Positions 1-7,358 of a stretch of DNA of 13,158 bases are shown here, piece by piece; the stretch's first letter is position 1; every line of letters starts with the position of its first letter. The stretch comes from Teratosphaeria epicoccoides. Lineage: Eukaryota; Ascomycota; Dothideomycetes; Mycosphaerellales; Teratosphaeriaceae. A model generated the notes under the pieces. The model had not been told where the DNA came from and did no database searches. It saw only the letters and a list, made by a program, of their open reading frames with translations. The stretch spans positions 1-13,158 of the forward strand of contig JADDMT010000310.1 of NCBI GenBank assembly GCA_021401465.1. Direction: 5' to 3'. The position numbers and the translations under genes are program-made.

Positions 1-2
1 GA

Positions 3-2513
3 ATTCGAATTAAGGAAGGCGAAGAATAGAAGACTACGTTCTAAACTAGGTTCGGATACTACGAGTACATAGTCATGCTATTTAGGTTAACAAATGCCCT
101 AGCTACATAGCAGGCATTTATTAATAATGTGCTACGAGAGTACCTTGACGTCTTTGTAGTTATATACCTAGACGACATCCTCGTCTACTCCTAGACGATC
201 GAAGAGCATAGGCCTTATGTACGGAAGGTACTTTAGAAACTCCAGGATTACTAGTTAAAGGTTAAGCCTTAGAAGAGCGAGTTTCACAAGCAGGAAGTAC
301 AATTCCTTAGCTACGTAGTAGCATAGAATAGAATCAAGATAGACACTAAGAAAGTCTAAGTCGTAAAAGAGTAGCCTACGCTAACTAATGTTAAGGAAGT
401 ATAGTCCTTCCTTAGGTTCGCTAACTTCTACTAAAGATTTGTAGCAAACTATTCGAAGATCACGGCACTACTTACGACTCTTACTACGAAGGATACACTA
501 TTCGTGTAGGACGACGCCTAACGAAATGCCTTCAAGGAACTTAAGCGACAATTCACAGATCAGCTAATCTTACTTGTATTCGACCTAGATAAGCCTATCA
601 TAGTCGAAACAGATGCCTCTAATGTAGCACTCGGGGCATGCTTAAGTCAACTAGGACCGAGTAGACGACTACAGCTAGTCGCCTACTACTCGAGGAAATT
701 GTCTAGACCTAAACTCTAATATGACATCTATAACAAAGAACTTCTAGCCATAGTAGACGCCTACAAGGCCTAGCGAGTCTACTTAGAAGGTTCTAAGCAC
801 TAGGTCACGGTCTACACAGACTATAAGAACTTGCGATACTTCATAACAACAAAAGAGTTAAACTGACAACAGGTTCGGTAGAGTAAGGAGCTCTCTAGTT
901 TTAAATGCAAGATCGTCTATCGCAAGGGGACCGATAACGCACGCGCCGATGCACTTAGCCGCTAGACGGACTACATGAAGGGCATGAAGCAGGAGAAACA
1001 TGCTGTTCTCTAGGAAAATAGCGATAGCACGCTAGGAGTCAACTAACTCGCGGCCACGACTACTACATAGACTAGTGAATTTCAGGACGACCTAAAGAAC
1101 GCGCTCGTCTACGACCTAACTGTAATTGCTGTCCGCGACGACATGAATAGACAGGAGGATTAGGAAGATGAAGACGGAATCCTTCTGTTTCAAGGATTAG
1201 TATACATGCTAACGTCTTTACGATTAGAGCTGCTACGACTCTAACACAACGTACCTTAGGCAGGACACCTAGGAGTGTCTAAAATGAAGCAAATTCTCTG
1301 ACAAGAATATTACTTCCCTAGGATGAGCAAGGTAATCGAGGACTACGTCTGTTAATGTGTGACTTGCTAACAAAGTAAGCATGACTGTCACAAACCGTAT
1401 AGGCTACTACGACTACTTAAGGTACCTTAACGGCCATGGGAATCGCTCGCTATAGATTTCATTGTCAAACTACCTTAGTCGAGAGAACCCGCTACAAATG
1501 AGTTCTTCGACGGGATCATGGTAGTAGTCGACTAATTCACTAAGTTTAGGAAGTTTATCCCTTACCGCGAAGACTTTAAGACTAAAGATATCGCGCATGT
1601 CTTCATTAAATAGGTAGTAGCACTACATAGCATGCTACAGGACCTAGTAACAGATCGAGGATCCATGTTTACCTATAACTTCTAGAGAGCCCTAATAAGG
1701 CAATTCTAGGTCAAACATCGACTAAGTACTTCCTTCTACCCTTAGACAGATAGACAGACAGAACGTCTAAATCAGACGTTAGAATAGTACCTTCGATCCT
1801 ATGTGAATAGAGACTAGAACAACTAGGTAGAGTTATTACTAATGGCATAGCTCGCGTATAATAGTACGCTAGTAGAGTCGATAGGACTCTCGCCTTTTCA
1901 GATGGCATATAGATCAGCTATAGAAGACATCCCGGACGTCTTAGCTAGTAATCCGAACCTAGTAGCACTCGGACAAGTAGAACATCTACGCTAACTGCAA
2001 ACAGAAGCACGACTCGACCTGTAGTTCTATTAGCAGAACATGGCATAGTACGCGAATCGTAAGAGAATTAAGGGACTAATTCTAAAGGAGGGGGACAAGG
2101 TGTATCTCCTCTACTGTTACATTAAATCGGACAAGCCGAGTAAAAAACTAGACGCTGTAAAACTAGGACAATTCAGGATCAAGGCTAAGAAAGGACTAGT
2201 TAATTTTAAGTTACAGCTACCTGAGCAGATGAGAATACACCCTGTGTTCTATGTCTCTCTACTAGAACAAGTAGCGCTAGACGCCGCACTGCAAACAGAA
2301 CCCTTACTACTTGACCCTAAAGTAGAAGAACCCGAGTACTCTGTCAAGAAGATTGTCGACACTCGCTAGCGGGACGGACAGCGAGAGTACTTAGTAAAAT
2401 AGGAAGGATATAGGAGTACCGAGAACACCTAGGAACCCCTAGAACATCTGCGAAACTGTTAGCAAAAGATACGAAGTTTCGAGAAAGGAACGAACCTAGG
2501 AAGAAGATCCTAA
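3..2513 (+). pseudogene. pol: Element A pol (RT, RNase H, integrase, chromodomain), many nonsense codons
   Basis: This frame would encode the replication and integration polyprotein of element A. All motifs fall in one frame. The RT shows an F-R-T-R-F-G-Y-Y-E-Y stretch and the catalytic YLDD at 165-176. RNase H has E-T-D-A-S with its Asp at 612-614 and ends near R-K-G-T-D-N-A-R-A-D-A-L-S-R (about 963). The integrase has an H-N-V-P-x-A-G-H zinc-binding pair and C-V-T-C, then Asp 1455-1457, Asp 1653-1655 and Glu 1761-1763, which is exact DD35E spacing. A GPY/F-like block (KLDAVKLGQFRIKAKKG) lies at about 2139-2195, and the chromodomain spans about 2331-2469 with Y-L-V-K-x-E-G-Y. The 5' end is cut by the window. 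No net frameshift is seen, but dozens of TAG/TAA codons sit where Trp or Gln is expected. The TAA at 2511-2513 is taken as the natural stop because homology ends there; that choice is uncertain. Confidence 0.93.
2331..2469 (+). other. Chromodomain at the C-terminus of element A pol
   Basis: After the integrase and GPY/F module the frame reads EPEYSVKKIVDTR, then a TAG where Trp is usual, then REYLVK-x-EGY and NT-x-EPLEHLRNC. This is the chromodomain pattern in which aromatic residues flank a V-K-W-x-G-Y core. In chromoviruses this domain tethers integrase to modified histones and so steers insertion, commonly to heterochromatin. Two of the core Trp codons are now TAG. Confidence 0.88.
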
Positions 2514-3128
2514 GCCACGACTAGACTCCTGCGGGACGCTGTCGATCGGCTCGGCTACTACGCTATCCAGGAAACCCTAATACGAGGCGTTAGCAAAACC
2601 CTCTATTACGCTCTATGTCGTAGGACTAAGAGCGAGACCTGCTAAAGGATCTAGGTCAAGAAGGAACCTAGCCTGCAAGAGAGCCTGTTCTTCGGCCTTA
2701 TCCTCCCTAATCTCCTGCTCCTCGAGAGCGCGACTATCCTCGACCTCCTAGTTGACCGCGTCTAGCTATTTTCGAAGACGCATCTCCTTTGCATGCGCCT
2801 CTATTATCTTCTGCGAAGCCTTGGCTAGGACTGCCTTCACACAATCAAGATTAGCAATTAGCCTTTTCTGCTAATTACCTAACTTCTTCTATTCGACCTC
2901 TGTTACCTTTGCGTCGTAACTTCGACAGTTACTAAAGTAACATTGCGAACATTTCCCTAAGGAAATATGTACCTGATAAACAAGCTTTAACTCTTGACAC
3001 TAAGTATAGGACTTCATGCTATCCTGGCCCTAACGATAGATTCGATTCGCGCGGCGTTTGCGTTTCTACGTTAAAGGGGCGTTAGTGTCTAGGATGACAC
3101 AAGGCAGTAATGTAGAAAGAGAAGACAT
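2496..3128 (-). pseudogene. Antisense ORF of element A: NLS, Zn(II)2Cys6-like cluster and coiled coil (broken)
   Basis: This is a roughly 210-codon frame on the strand opposite pol, running from ATG 3126-3128 to an in-frame TAG at 2496-2498, which may itself be a mutated Trp codon. The N-terminus has a K-R-K-R-R-A-N basic patch. A second Met at 3015-3017 precedes a cysteine cluster. In the inverted copy at 12907 this cluster is C(now Y)-x2-C-x6-C-x8-C-x2-C-x7-C, the spacing of fungal Zn(II)2Cys6 DNA-binding clusters. In this copy three of those six cysteines have become Tyr (TGT or TGC to TAT or TAC). A long charged, probably coiled-coil segment follows (AKASQKIIEAHAKEMRLRK, then EVEDSRALEEQEIREDKAEE). 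The 3' end overlaps the pol stop tail to tail by about 18 bp. A Gal4-like nuclear regulator is inferred from motif spacing only; I do not recognise the family. Confidence 0.72.
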
Positions 3129-3195
3129 CACGGCATAAAGGGAAATAACAAGAGAAACCCCGCACTAATAAGGTAGCTTAGGGACGAGCTAGGCT

Positions 3196-3205
3196 AAGAG
3201 GGGGA
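3196..3205 (+). other. Polypurine tract of element A, left copy
   Basis: A ten-base run of purines (AAGAGGGGGA) lies three bases before the TG that opens the 3' LTR. This is where plus-strand DNA synthesis is primed in LTR retrotransposons. The same tract is conserved in the inverted copy at 12834-12843. Confidence 0.82.
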
Positions 3206-3321
3206 TAGTGTCATAAGTGTTAGGAGTACTATAGGTTACAGGATCATGAGGGTCCTAAGTGCTATGAGTCATAGTATAGTCATAGGAGTACTATAAGTCA
3301 TAGGCATAGTTATAGGAGAAA

Positions 3322-3489
3322 GGATCTGTTACGTGAGGACAGATCCCTAGATCTGTAGGGTTAGTCTACAGATCTATAGGCCTATAGGGGAGACAGGATC
3401 TGTTACAGGATAATAGACCCTTAGATCTATGGGGTTAGTCTATAGATCTACAGACACGGATCTGTTAGGTCTGTCGACAGATCTAACAG
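3322..3489. repeat. GATCTGT/ACAGATC stem-loop array in LTR A (left)
   Basis: Serial inverted repeats lie just upstream of the TATA-like box. The pairs are 3322-3346 (9-bp arms, one mismatch, 7-nt loop), 3350-3374 (perfect 9-bp arms, 7-nt loop), 3424-3448 (same layout, RIP-altered) and a 28-bp palindrome with one wobble pair at 3462-3489 centred on TCTGTCGACAGA. Their regular arm and loop size in U3 suggests repeated protein-binding sites or enhancer units, which is inference. Confidence 0.75.
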
Positions 3490-3508
3490 AGCTACTCTGT
3501 CTCTCTAG

Positions 3509-3515
3509 TATATAG
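3509..3515 (+). promoter_or_regulatory. TATA-like box in LTR A
   Basis: TATATAG lies downstream of the hairpin array and is unchanged in the inverted copy (12510-12516, minus). It is well placed to start the genomic transcript, which would put the U3/R boundary near 3540. The assignment rests on position and conservation only. Confidence 0.45.
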
Positions 3516-3697
3516 GGATAGCTTCAGGACAGGCAGTTAGGAGCTTCGTGCTTAATTAAATTCCCTTTCCCTAGGGGATAGTTAGTTACAAGGACAATCA
3601 CTATTATCGATATTCTTTACAGCTCTACGAGTCTAATACCTAGTTACCTTCCTGCTATCGGCACCTACCCTTATAATAGTACATATGTAGCTAACTG

Positions 3698-3724
3698 TAA
3701 TTAGCCCTGTTACAGGACTAATTA
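3698..3724. repeat. Hairpin, 12-bp stem, 3-nt loop
   Basis: TAATTAGCCCTG pairs with CAGGACTAATTA around the loop TTA, with one mismatch. It starts 20 bases after the end of LTR A. Function unknown. Confidence 0.6.
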
Positions 3725-3802
3725 CTAAGCCTTTTAGCTATATAGAGTAGTAGTAAAAGGTTAGCATACCTTCCCTATTATAGGCTAAGTCAGACAACTA
3801 GG

Positions 3803-3840
3803 TAAGTAGGCTAAGTAACACAAGTTACTTAGTCTACTTA
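3803..3840. repeat. Hairpin, 17-bp stem, 4-nt loop
   Basis: TAAGTAGGCTAAGTAAC (3803-3819) pairs with GTTACTTAGTCTACTTA (3824-3840) around a four-base loop, ACAA, with one G/A difference. It is the longest hairpin in the spacer. Function unknown; a fold-back end of a small element is possible. Confidence 0.68.
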
Positions 3841-3928
3841 GGGCCTTAATTTTCGAGATGTAGCTCCCTATAGCATACCTTGCGCTTAATAGCTAGTACT
3901 ACTTAGGAATTAGGATAAGTGTTATAGT

Positions 3929-3957
3929 TTAGTCTAAGCCGCATATGCCTAGACTAA
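3929..3957. repeat. Hairpin, 11-bp stem, 7-nt loop
   Basis: TTAGTCTAAGC pairs with GCCTAGACTAA with one mismatch. It shares the TAGTCTA word with the larger hairpin at 3803-3840. Function unknown. Confidence 0.5.
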
Positions 3958-4005
3958 GGCTACTAATTATAGGCAAGGCTAAGAGCTACAAGGGATTAGT
4001 GTAGA

Positions 4006-4123
4006 CAAACTAAGCATAACTAAGCATAACTAAGTAACATGCGATTAGCTTGATTAGTAGCGATCAAACTAAGCATGACTAAGCGCAACTAAGTAACATG
4101 CGATTAGCTTGATTAGTAGCGAT
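4006..4123. repeat. Two-copy tandem repeat, 59-bp unit
   Basis: Units 4006-4064 and 4065-4123 are adjacent and differ at about three positions: A/G in GCATAACT versus GCATGACT, and CATA versus CGCA. Within each unit the word AACTAAGC or a close relative recurs two to three times. The differences are transitions, as expected from RIP. Confidence 0.88.
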
Positions 4124-4341
4124 TAGTTCTCCTATGTATTTAGGAATGTAAGATACCCTTATAGCTTTAAGGCGTTTAACTTATGTTATCTACTTACTAA
4201 TTAGAATTACCTTTATACTAGTTATACTGTCTTAGCTCCTACTTGTGTTAGCTCTCTCTAAAGAAGCCTTAGCTTACACGTGATTAAACTTACCTAACTA
4301 CTATCTCAAGTAACTATAATAATAAGTTCCTTCTTTACTAC

Positions 4342-4532
4342 TAATATAGATGTATATGCTATATGATATAGAAATATCTCGCAGTGTGACAGAGTAATCC
4401 GACCTTTTAGTAGGTACAAGATAGCGCTACTTTCTGCTTATCGCAGAGGTAGCGCTAAGGGTGCTTATAACCCCTGACACTCCTTAATTAGGGAAAGCAT
4501 GTCCGAGCCTAACCCCGCAGGGGTACTATAGG
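4342..4532 (-). repeat. 3' LTR of element B: segment confirmed by its partner
   Basis: These 191 bases match 12150-12340 without gaps. Matching also covers the two bases before 4342, so the outer boundary is uncertain by a few bases; the end would be TA, explained as a mutated TG. The LTR continues rightward, but no second copy is available in the window to show where it stops. A plausible limit is near 5386, where the minus strand reads a purine-rich stretch (AGGAGTAGAGG) followed by TAATGTTAG. Confidence 0.85.
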
Positions 4533-4654
4533 GTTAGCGACGTAGAGGCGTCCTACGTTAACAACTAATCCTACTTAGACGACATACAAGCTAACGTATG
4601 TACGAAGGACCCCCTTGCCATATGTAGCAGGGTCACTACATGCTAAGGGCAGGC

Positions 4655-4677
4655 ATTAGAACCTATACGGTTCTAAT
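4655..4677. repeat. Perfect 9-bp inverted repeat
   Basis: ATTAGAACC and GGTTCTAAT flank the five-base loop TATAC. It lies within the probable LTR of element B. Role unknown. Confidence 0.6.
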
Positions 4678-5336
4678 AGCCCCCTAGTATTAACCGTATC
4701 ACTACCCCTCCTCCTATGAGGATGTCCCTAGCCTTACCGAGTAATGCACGCAGAACATATAGGGTATAGGATATAGCACGCTTATACTACGCAAGGGTAA
4801 ATAGGTAGATAGCCTATGTAACATGTGTCATGCGTATACCTTAACACCTTCGTAGCGAGTACGGGGCAGAGGCTACTAACTCGGGCGGGTTTCAACCTGT
4901 TACATGTTAGGCAGCTTCGTAACACCTTCGCTTTATATGCAGATCGAGATATCAGGACACTACAAGCATGTACTTTAGTTAATCCTTAAAATTATAGGGC
5001 GAGCATGCGCGCTAGCCTCGCCAAGTAGCTTGGCTGTCCCTATTTAGTCATGACTATGAAGAACGTGTCGCAGAACCTTAGGGTAGTAGGAAAGTATGCG
5101 GACGCTCTACGCGCGCTGCTTAAAACGGCAGGAGCGCGCTCCTAGCGCAGGCCTCGCCACATTTTCATGCTAGTAGGCTAGCACGAGTGTAGTCGGCGCA
5201 CATGCGTAACAGCCGCGTTATCTGTTATTACATTATTCGGTCCCTTGTAAGTCAACTAAAGGCAGGTACTCTGCACATGTAGTTCGAGTTACTAGCTTAA
5301 CGGTTGCGGTAGGCAACAGGGGGGGCTGTCAGAGGG

Positions 5337-5344
5337 TATAAAAA
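5337..5344 (+). promoter_or_regulatory. TATA box upstream of the element B antisense ORF
   Basis: TATAAAAA on the + strand lies 165 bases before the chosen ATG at 5509 and about 80 bases before an in-frame ATG at 5425. A pyrimidine-rich stretch typical of fungal leaders follows (CTTTCC, CTTCTTCTTCTTC). It points toward the antisense ORF, not toward gag-pol, and suggests that this ORF had its own promoter in or next to the LTR. Confidence 0.5.
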
Positions 5345-5508
5345 CCTCGTCGCTTTCCTAAACTTCCTGTTCTAAGACACTAACATTAACCTCTACTCCT
5401 ATTTCGCTTAGCTTGCGCCTCGCTATGTCTGTAGGTCTGTACCGAAGCTTCTTCTTCTTCAATTAATCAATCAAGATCAATTAACCTGTCTTAGCTATAA
5501 TAGCTTAT

Positions 5509-6996
5509 ATGCTGCAGACTAAGTTCGATGCTACTCGCTCTGCCTACGATTGTCGCTCATGTCGACGATGCCTTGACAACCTTAGTAGCCAAGCTGCACA
5601 CATCTCTCCTCCGCGTGTTAGTAAGGCGTCCCCTACCCGCAAGGTATACGTGACTTGTACTAACTAAAGCGTAGCCGAGATCTGCGTCAGCAGATTTAAT
5701 GAGGGCAGTATCTACCGTAATTATGTTAACTGTAATAGCAAGCATCAAAAATGCTAAGACCTCCCTAAAGAGGTGTATAGCGAGTACAACTAGCTCTGCT
5801 GTAACATCGATAACTTCTAGAGTACGCGCGACAAGGGGATTGCTAAAGGCACTCCGACTATAAACAGGCTACAGGCTAAGTACCGCGAGGTACTCGCCTA
5901 CCTGCTTGGCGCCCTCTCGTGCTTTACCGCGACTACTAACTGTTCTCATAGCAGTGTTCGCTTCGACTCTCTGCTAACAGGCGAAAACGTTTGTCTAGGT
6001 CTAATCGTAGACTTAGTCTAGAAGATCTTAAAGGTGCTAACCGTTAGGGTTAAGACCTTTGCCATAGTACGCATATAGTGCGGGTACCCTCTAAGTATGA
6101 ATGCTGACTTTCTCCGCTAGGCTAACGTTAGCGTCGAGAAATATCCGACTAGCTGTTAGCGTTAGCAACTCGGGGCCCTTGCCTCTATTAACGATGACTT
6201 TAAGACGCAGATAATCCGCAAGAAGGTTATCAAGCAATTCACTGCTCCCGCCGCTAAGGCTACGCCCTAGCGCCATACCGAGAGACAGCCTGCCTCTAAG
6301 CCGGTCCTAAGGACTAAGCCGTAAGTTACTTACTCGAATCCTGTCGCGTGCGTATAGCTAACACATTGTAGCGCCGCCGCCTACGCTATCTCGACGCTAC
6401 TGTCTAAGAAGAAGAAGAAGGCTAGGGCCAAAATTGAGGTTAGCGACGAGGAAGCTAAACCTTCCTTGCTTGCGACCTGTACTACGTCCGTCAAGACGCT
6501 AAGGCACAAGCCTCTAGGCTAGATCTTTGAGGATAAGGAGGATAACAACGTCTAGGATACCTTCGGTCCTAACGTGATCCCTTTGCGCTATAGTGTCACT
6601 GTACTAGTTACGCCTAAGGGGGACACTAAGTCCGATAATGTAGTCGACACTTGTGTCAAGAAGCGCAAGATAATCTCGAGGGCTAAGCGCGACAGCCGCA
6701 AGCGCGCTCGAGTCTCTTTGCCTTCTAATGCTAAGGATAAGGTAGTCGTCGCGACTAGGCGTAGTAAGGATGTCGCTAGTTCTCTAGCTACTATAGGCTC
6801 TGAAGACAAGCTCCCTCGCAACCTACTAAAGAAGAAGATGCTAGCCTCTCTTCATAGTGTTACTACCCCTGTTACTCATGGTCACTTTAGGGTGTTTAGT
6901 AGACCCCGTGCAGGTAGGCAGTCCCTAGCGGACCGCAATAAGAAAGACTCTCCTACTTTAGGTTTAGTTAGGAAGCCCCTAACTAGTAGTCGCTAA
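5509..6996 (+). pseudogene. Antisense ORF of element B: Cys-rich protein with a basic tail, 14 nonsense codons
   Basis: This is a 495-codon frame opposite to gag-pol, continuous from ATG 5509 to TAA 6994-6996 with no frameshift. It carries 14 internal TAG/TAA codons, all explicable as former Trp or Gln, and none after 6555. The first third is Cys-rich (CRSCRRC near residue 18, then VTCTN...EIC and YRNYVNCNSKHQKC). In the last of these a Tyr is probably a former Cys, giving C-x2-C-x6-C. Residues about 120-250 are mixed and unrecognised. The C-terminal part is strongly basic (SKKKKKARAK, KKRKIISRAKRDSRKRAR) and looks nuclear or nucleic-acid binding. An in-frame ATG at 5425 could extend it by 28 codons but crosses two TAA. 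Its stop lies 140 bp from the pol stop, tail to tail. By position it corresponds to the antisense ORF of element A. No family recognised. Confidence 0.68.
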
Positions 6997-7136
6997 GCAT
7001 TAGCTACGAAGCTAATCCGAGCATGTCTCTTGTTCTCCTTAGGTTTATTCTAGGTGTGCCTTTAGGCATTAATGATATATAAGTAGGGCGTTTGCTTCTT
7101 GTTGTTACTCTACGCGTCATGCGCTACATACACATG
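6997..7136. other. Convergent spacer between antisense ORF and gag-pol
   Basis: This short stretch separates two tail-to-tail frames and would have to hold 3' ends for both. No clear hairpin or poly(A) motif stands out. It contains GCATTAGCTACGAAGCTAAT, a small inverted repeat (ATTAGCT/AGCTAAT) just after the antisense stop. Confidence 0.45.
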
Positions 7137-7211
7137 TTAAGAATTCTGCTCTAAAGCCCTTATCTTCCTACGAATCGACCTTCTTAAGCCCTGCTTACGC
7201 CTCCTCCGCAC

Positions 7212-7358
7212 TTCGAATTCACAAATAGCTTCTAGAGCGTTCTTGTAGTCTTCGGCTAGAACCTATTATGTGTACTTAAGTAGGTATCCTTTCTACTTTA
7301 CTAGATAGTGCGTTGCGCCCTTGCGCCGCATACTGTCCTTAATACCCTCGACTTCCTA
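7212..7358 (-). other. Chromodomain at the C-terminus of element B gag-pol
   Basis: The frame reads EVEGIKDSMRRKG, then THYLVK-stop-KGY, then VLAEDYKNALEAICEFE. This is the chromodomain pattern Y-L-V-K-W-K-G-Y followed by a W-x-x-A-E-D-like helix start. At least two Trp codons have become TAG. It is preceded by HDVFYISLLE, the usual end of the GPY/F module (compare HPVFYVSLLE in element A). Confidence 0.88.

Larger units (their letters stand above)
1..3678 (+). mobile_element. Element A, left copy: 3' part of a Ty3/gypsy chromovirus, RIP-degraded
   Basis: This is the downstream half of an LTR retrotransposon, cut by the window edge inside reverse transcriptase. In order it holds RT, RNase H, integrase, GPY/F-like module and chromodomain in one frame, then an antisense ORF, a polypurine tract and the 3' LTR ending at 3678. 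The RT-RNase H-IN order and the C-terminal chromodomain place it among the chromoviruses of Ty3/gypsy. A second copy in inverted orientation ends the window (12341-13158) and fixes the LTR limits. The five bases after the LTR (3679-3683, GTACA) are the expected place for a target duplication, but the other flank is outside the window. Confidence 0.93.
3209..3678 (+). repeat. 3' LTR of element A, left copy (470 bp)
   Basis: It begins TGTCATAAG immediately after the polypurine tract and ends CTTATAATA. The inverted copy at 12341-12830 ends in CTTATGACA, so the terminal inverted repeat TGTCATAAG/CTTATGACA is recovered and the present end is explained by a TG-to-TA and a CA-to-TA change. The LTR is 20 bp shorter than the other copy, partly through loss of one of two short repeats holding GAGTACTGT near its start. 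Most other differences are transitions toward T or A. It holds a hairpin array (3322-3489) and a TATA-like box (3509-3515). Confidence 0.92.
3679..4341. other. Gene-free spacer between element A and element B
   Basis: No coding frame, RNA gene or recognisable transposon domain is visible in these 660 bases. The stretch is rich in TAG/CTAA words and holds three compact hairpins and one two-copy tandem repeat, listed separately. It may be a remnant of an older non-autonomous element or mutated host DNA. Confidence 0.6.
4533..5508. other. Probable rest of element B 3' LTR and leader of the antisense ORF
   Basis: This stretch has no long coding frame. Retained CpG and GC-rich words make it less eroded than the pol region. 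It contains a perfect 9-bp inverted repeat (4655-4677) and a minus-strand TATA-like word (ATATAAAG, 4932-4939) that could serve gag-pol transcription. A + strand TATAAAAA at 5337-5344 lies before the antisense ORF. Assigning most of it to the LTR is inference from position. Confidence 0.5.

Noticed and set aside
1711..1908. Open frame of 65 codons on the minus strand
   Set aside because: It lies antisense to the integrase core of element A, whose conserved motifs are on the + strand; it is a shadow frame.
3322..3489. Hairpins in LTR A read as transcription terminators
   Set aside because: The stems are regularly repeated, lack a U-run and lie upstream of a TATA-like box; a U3 regulatory array fits better.
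4006..4123. CRISPR-like direct repeats
   Set aside because: The two 59-bp units are directly adjacent with no spacers, and the context is eukaryotic.
5430..5490. Possible intron (GTAGGT ... CTTAG) in the B antisense leader
   Set aside because: The 5' site is weak, no coding gain results and mutation makes splice words frequent by chance.
5425..5508. Upstream in-frame ATG extending the B antisense ORF
   Set aside because: The added 28 codons include two TAA and an AT-rich, leader-like stretch. It cannot be excluded, but 5509 is the safer start.
5557..6821. Three minus-strand open frames within 5557-6821
   Set aside because: They overlap the continuous 495-codon + strand frame, which has a promoter-like upstream region and consistent RIP-type stops; the minus frames are short and unrelated to one another.
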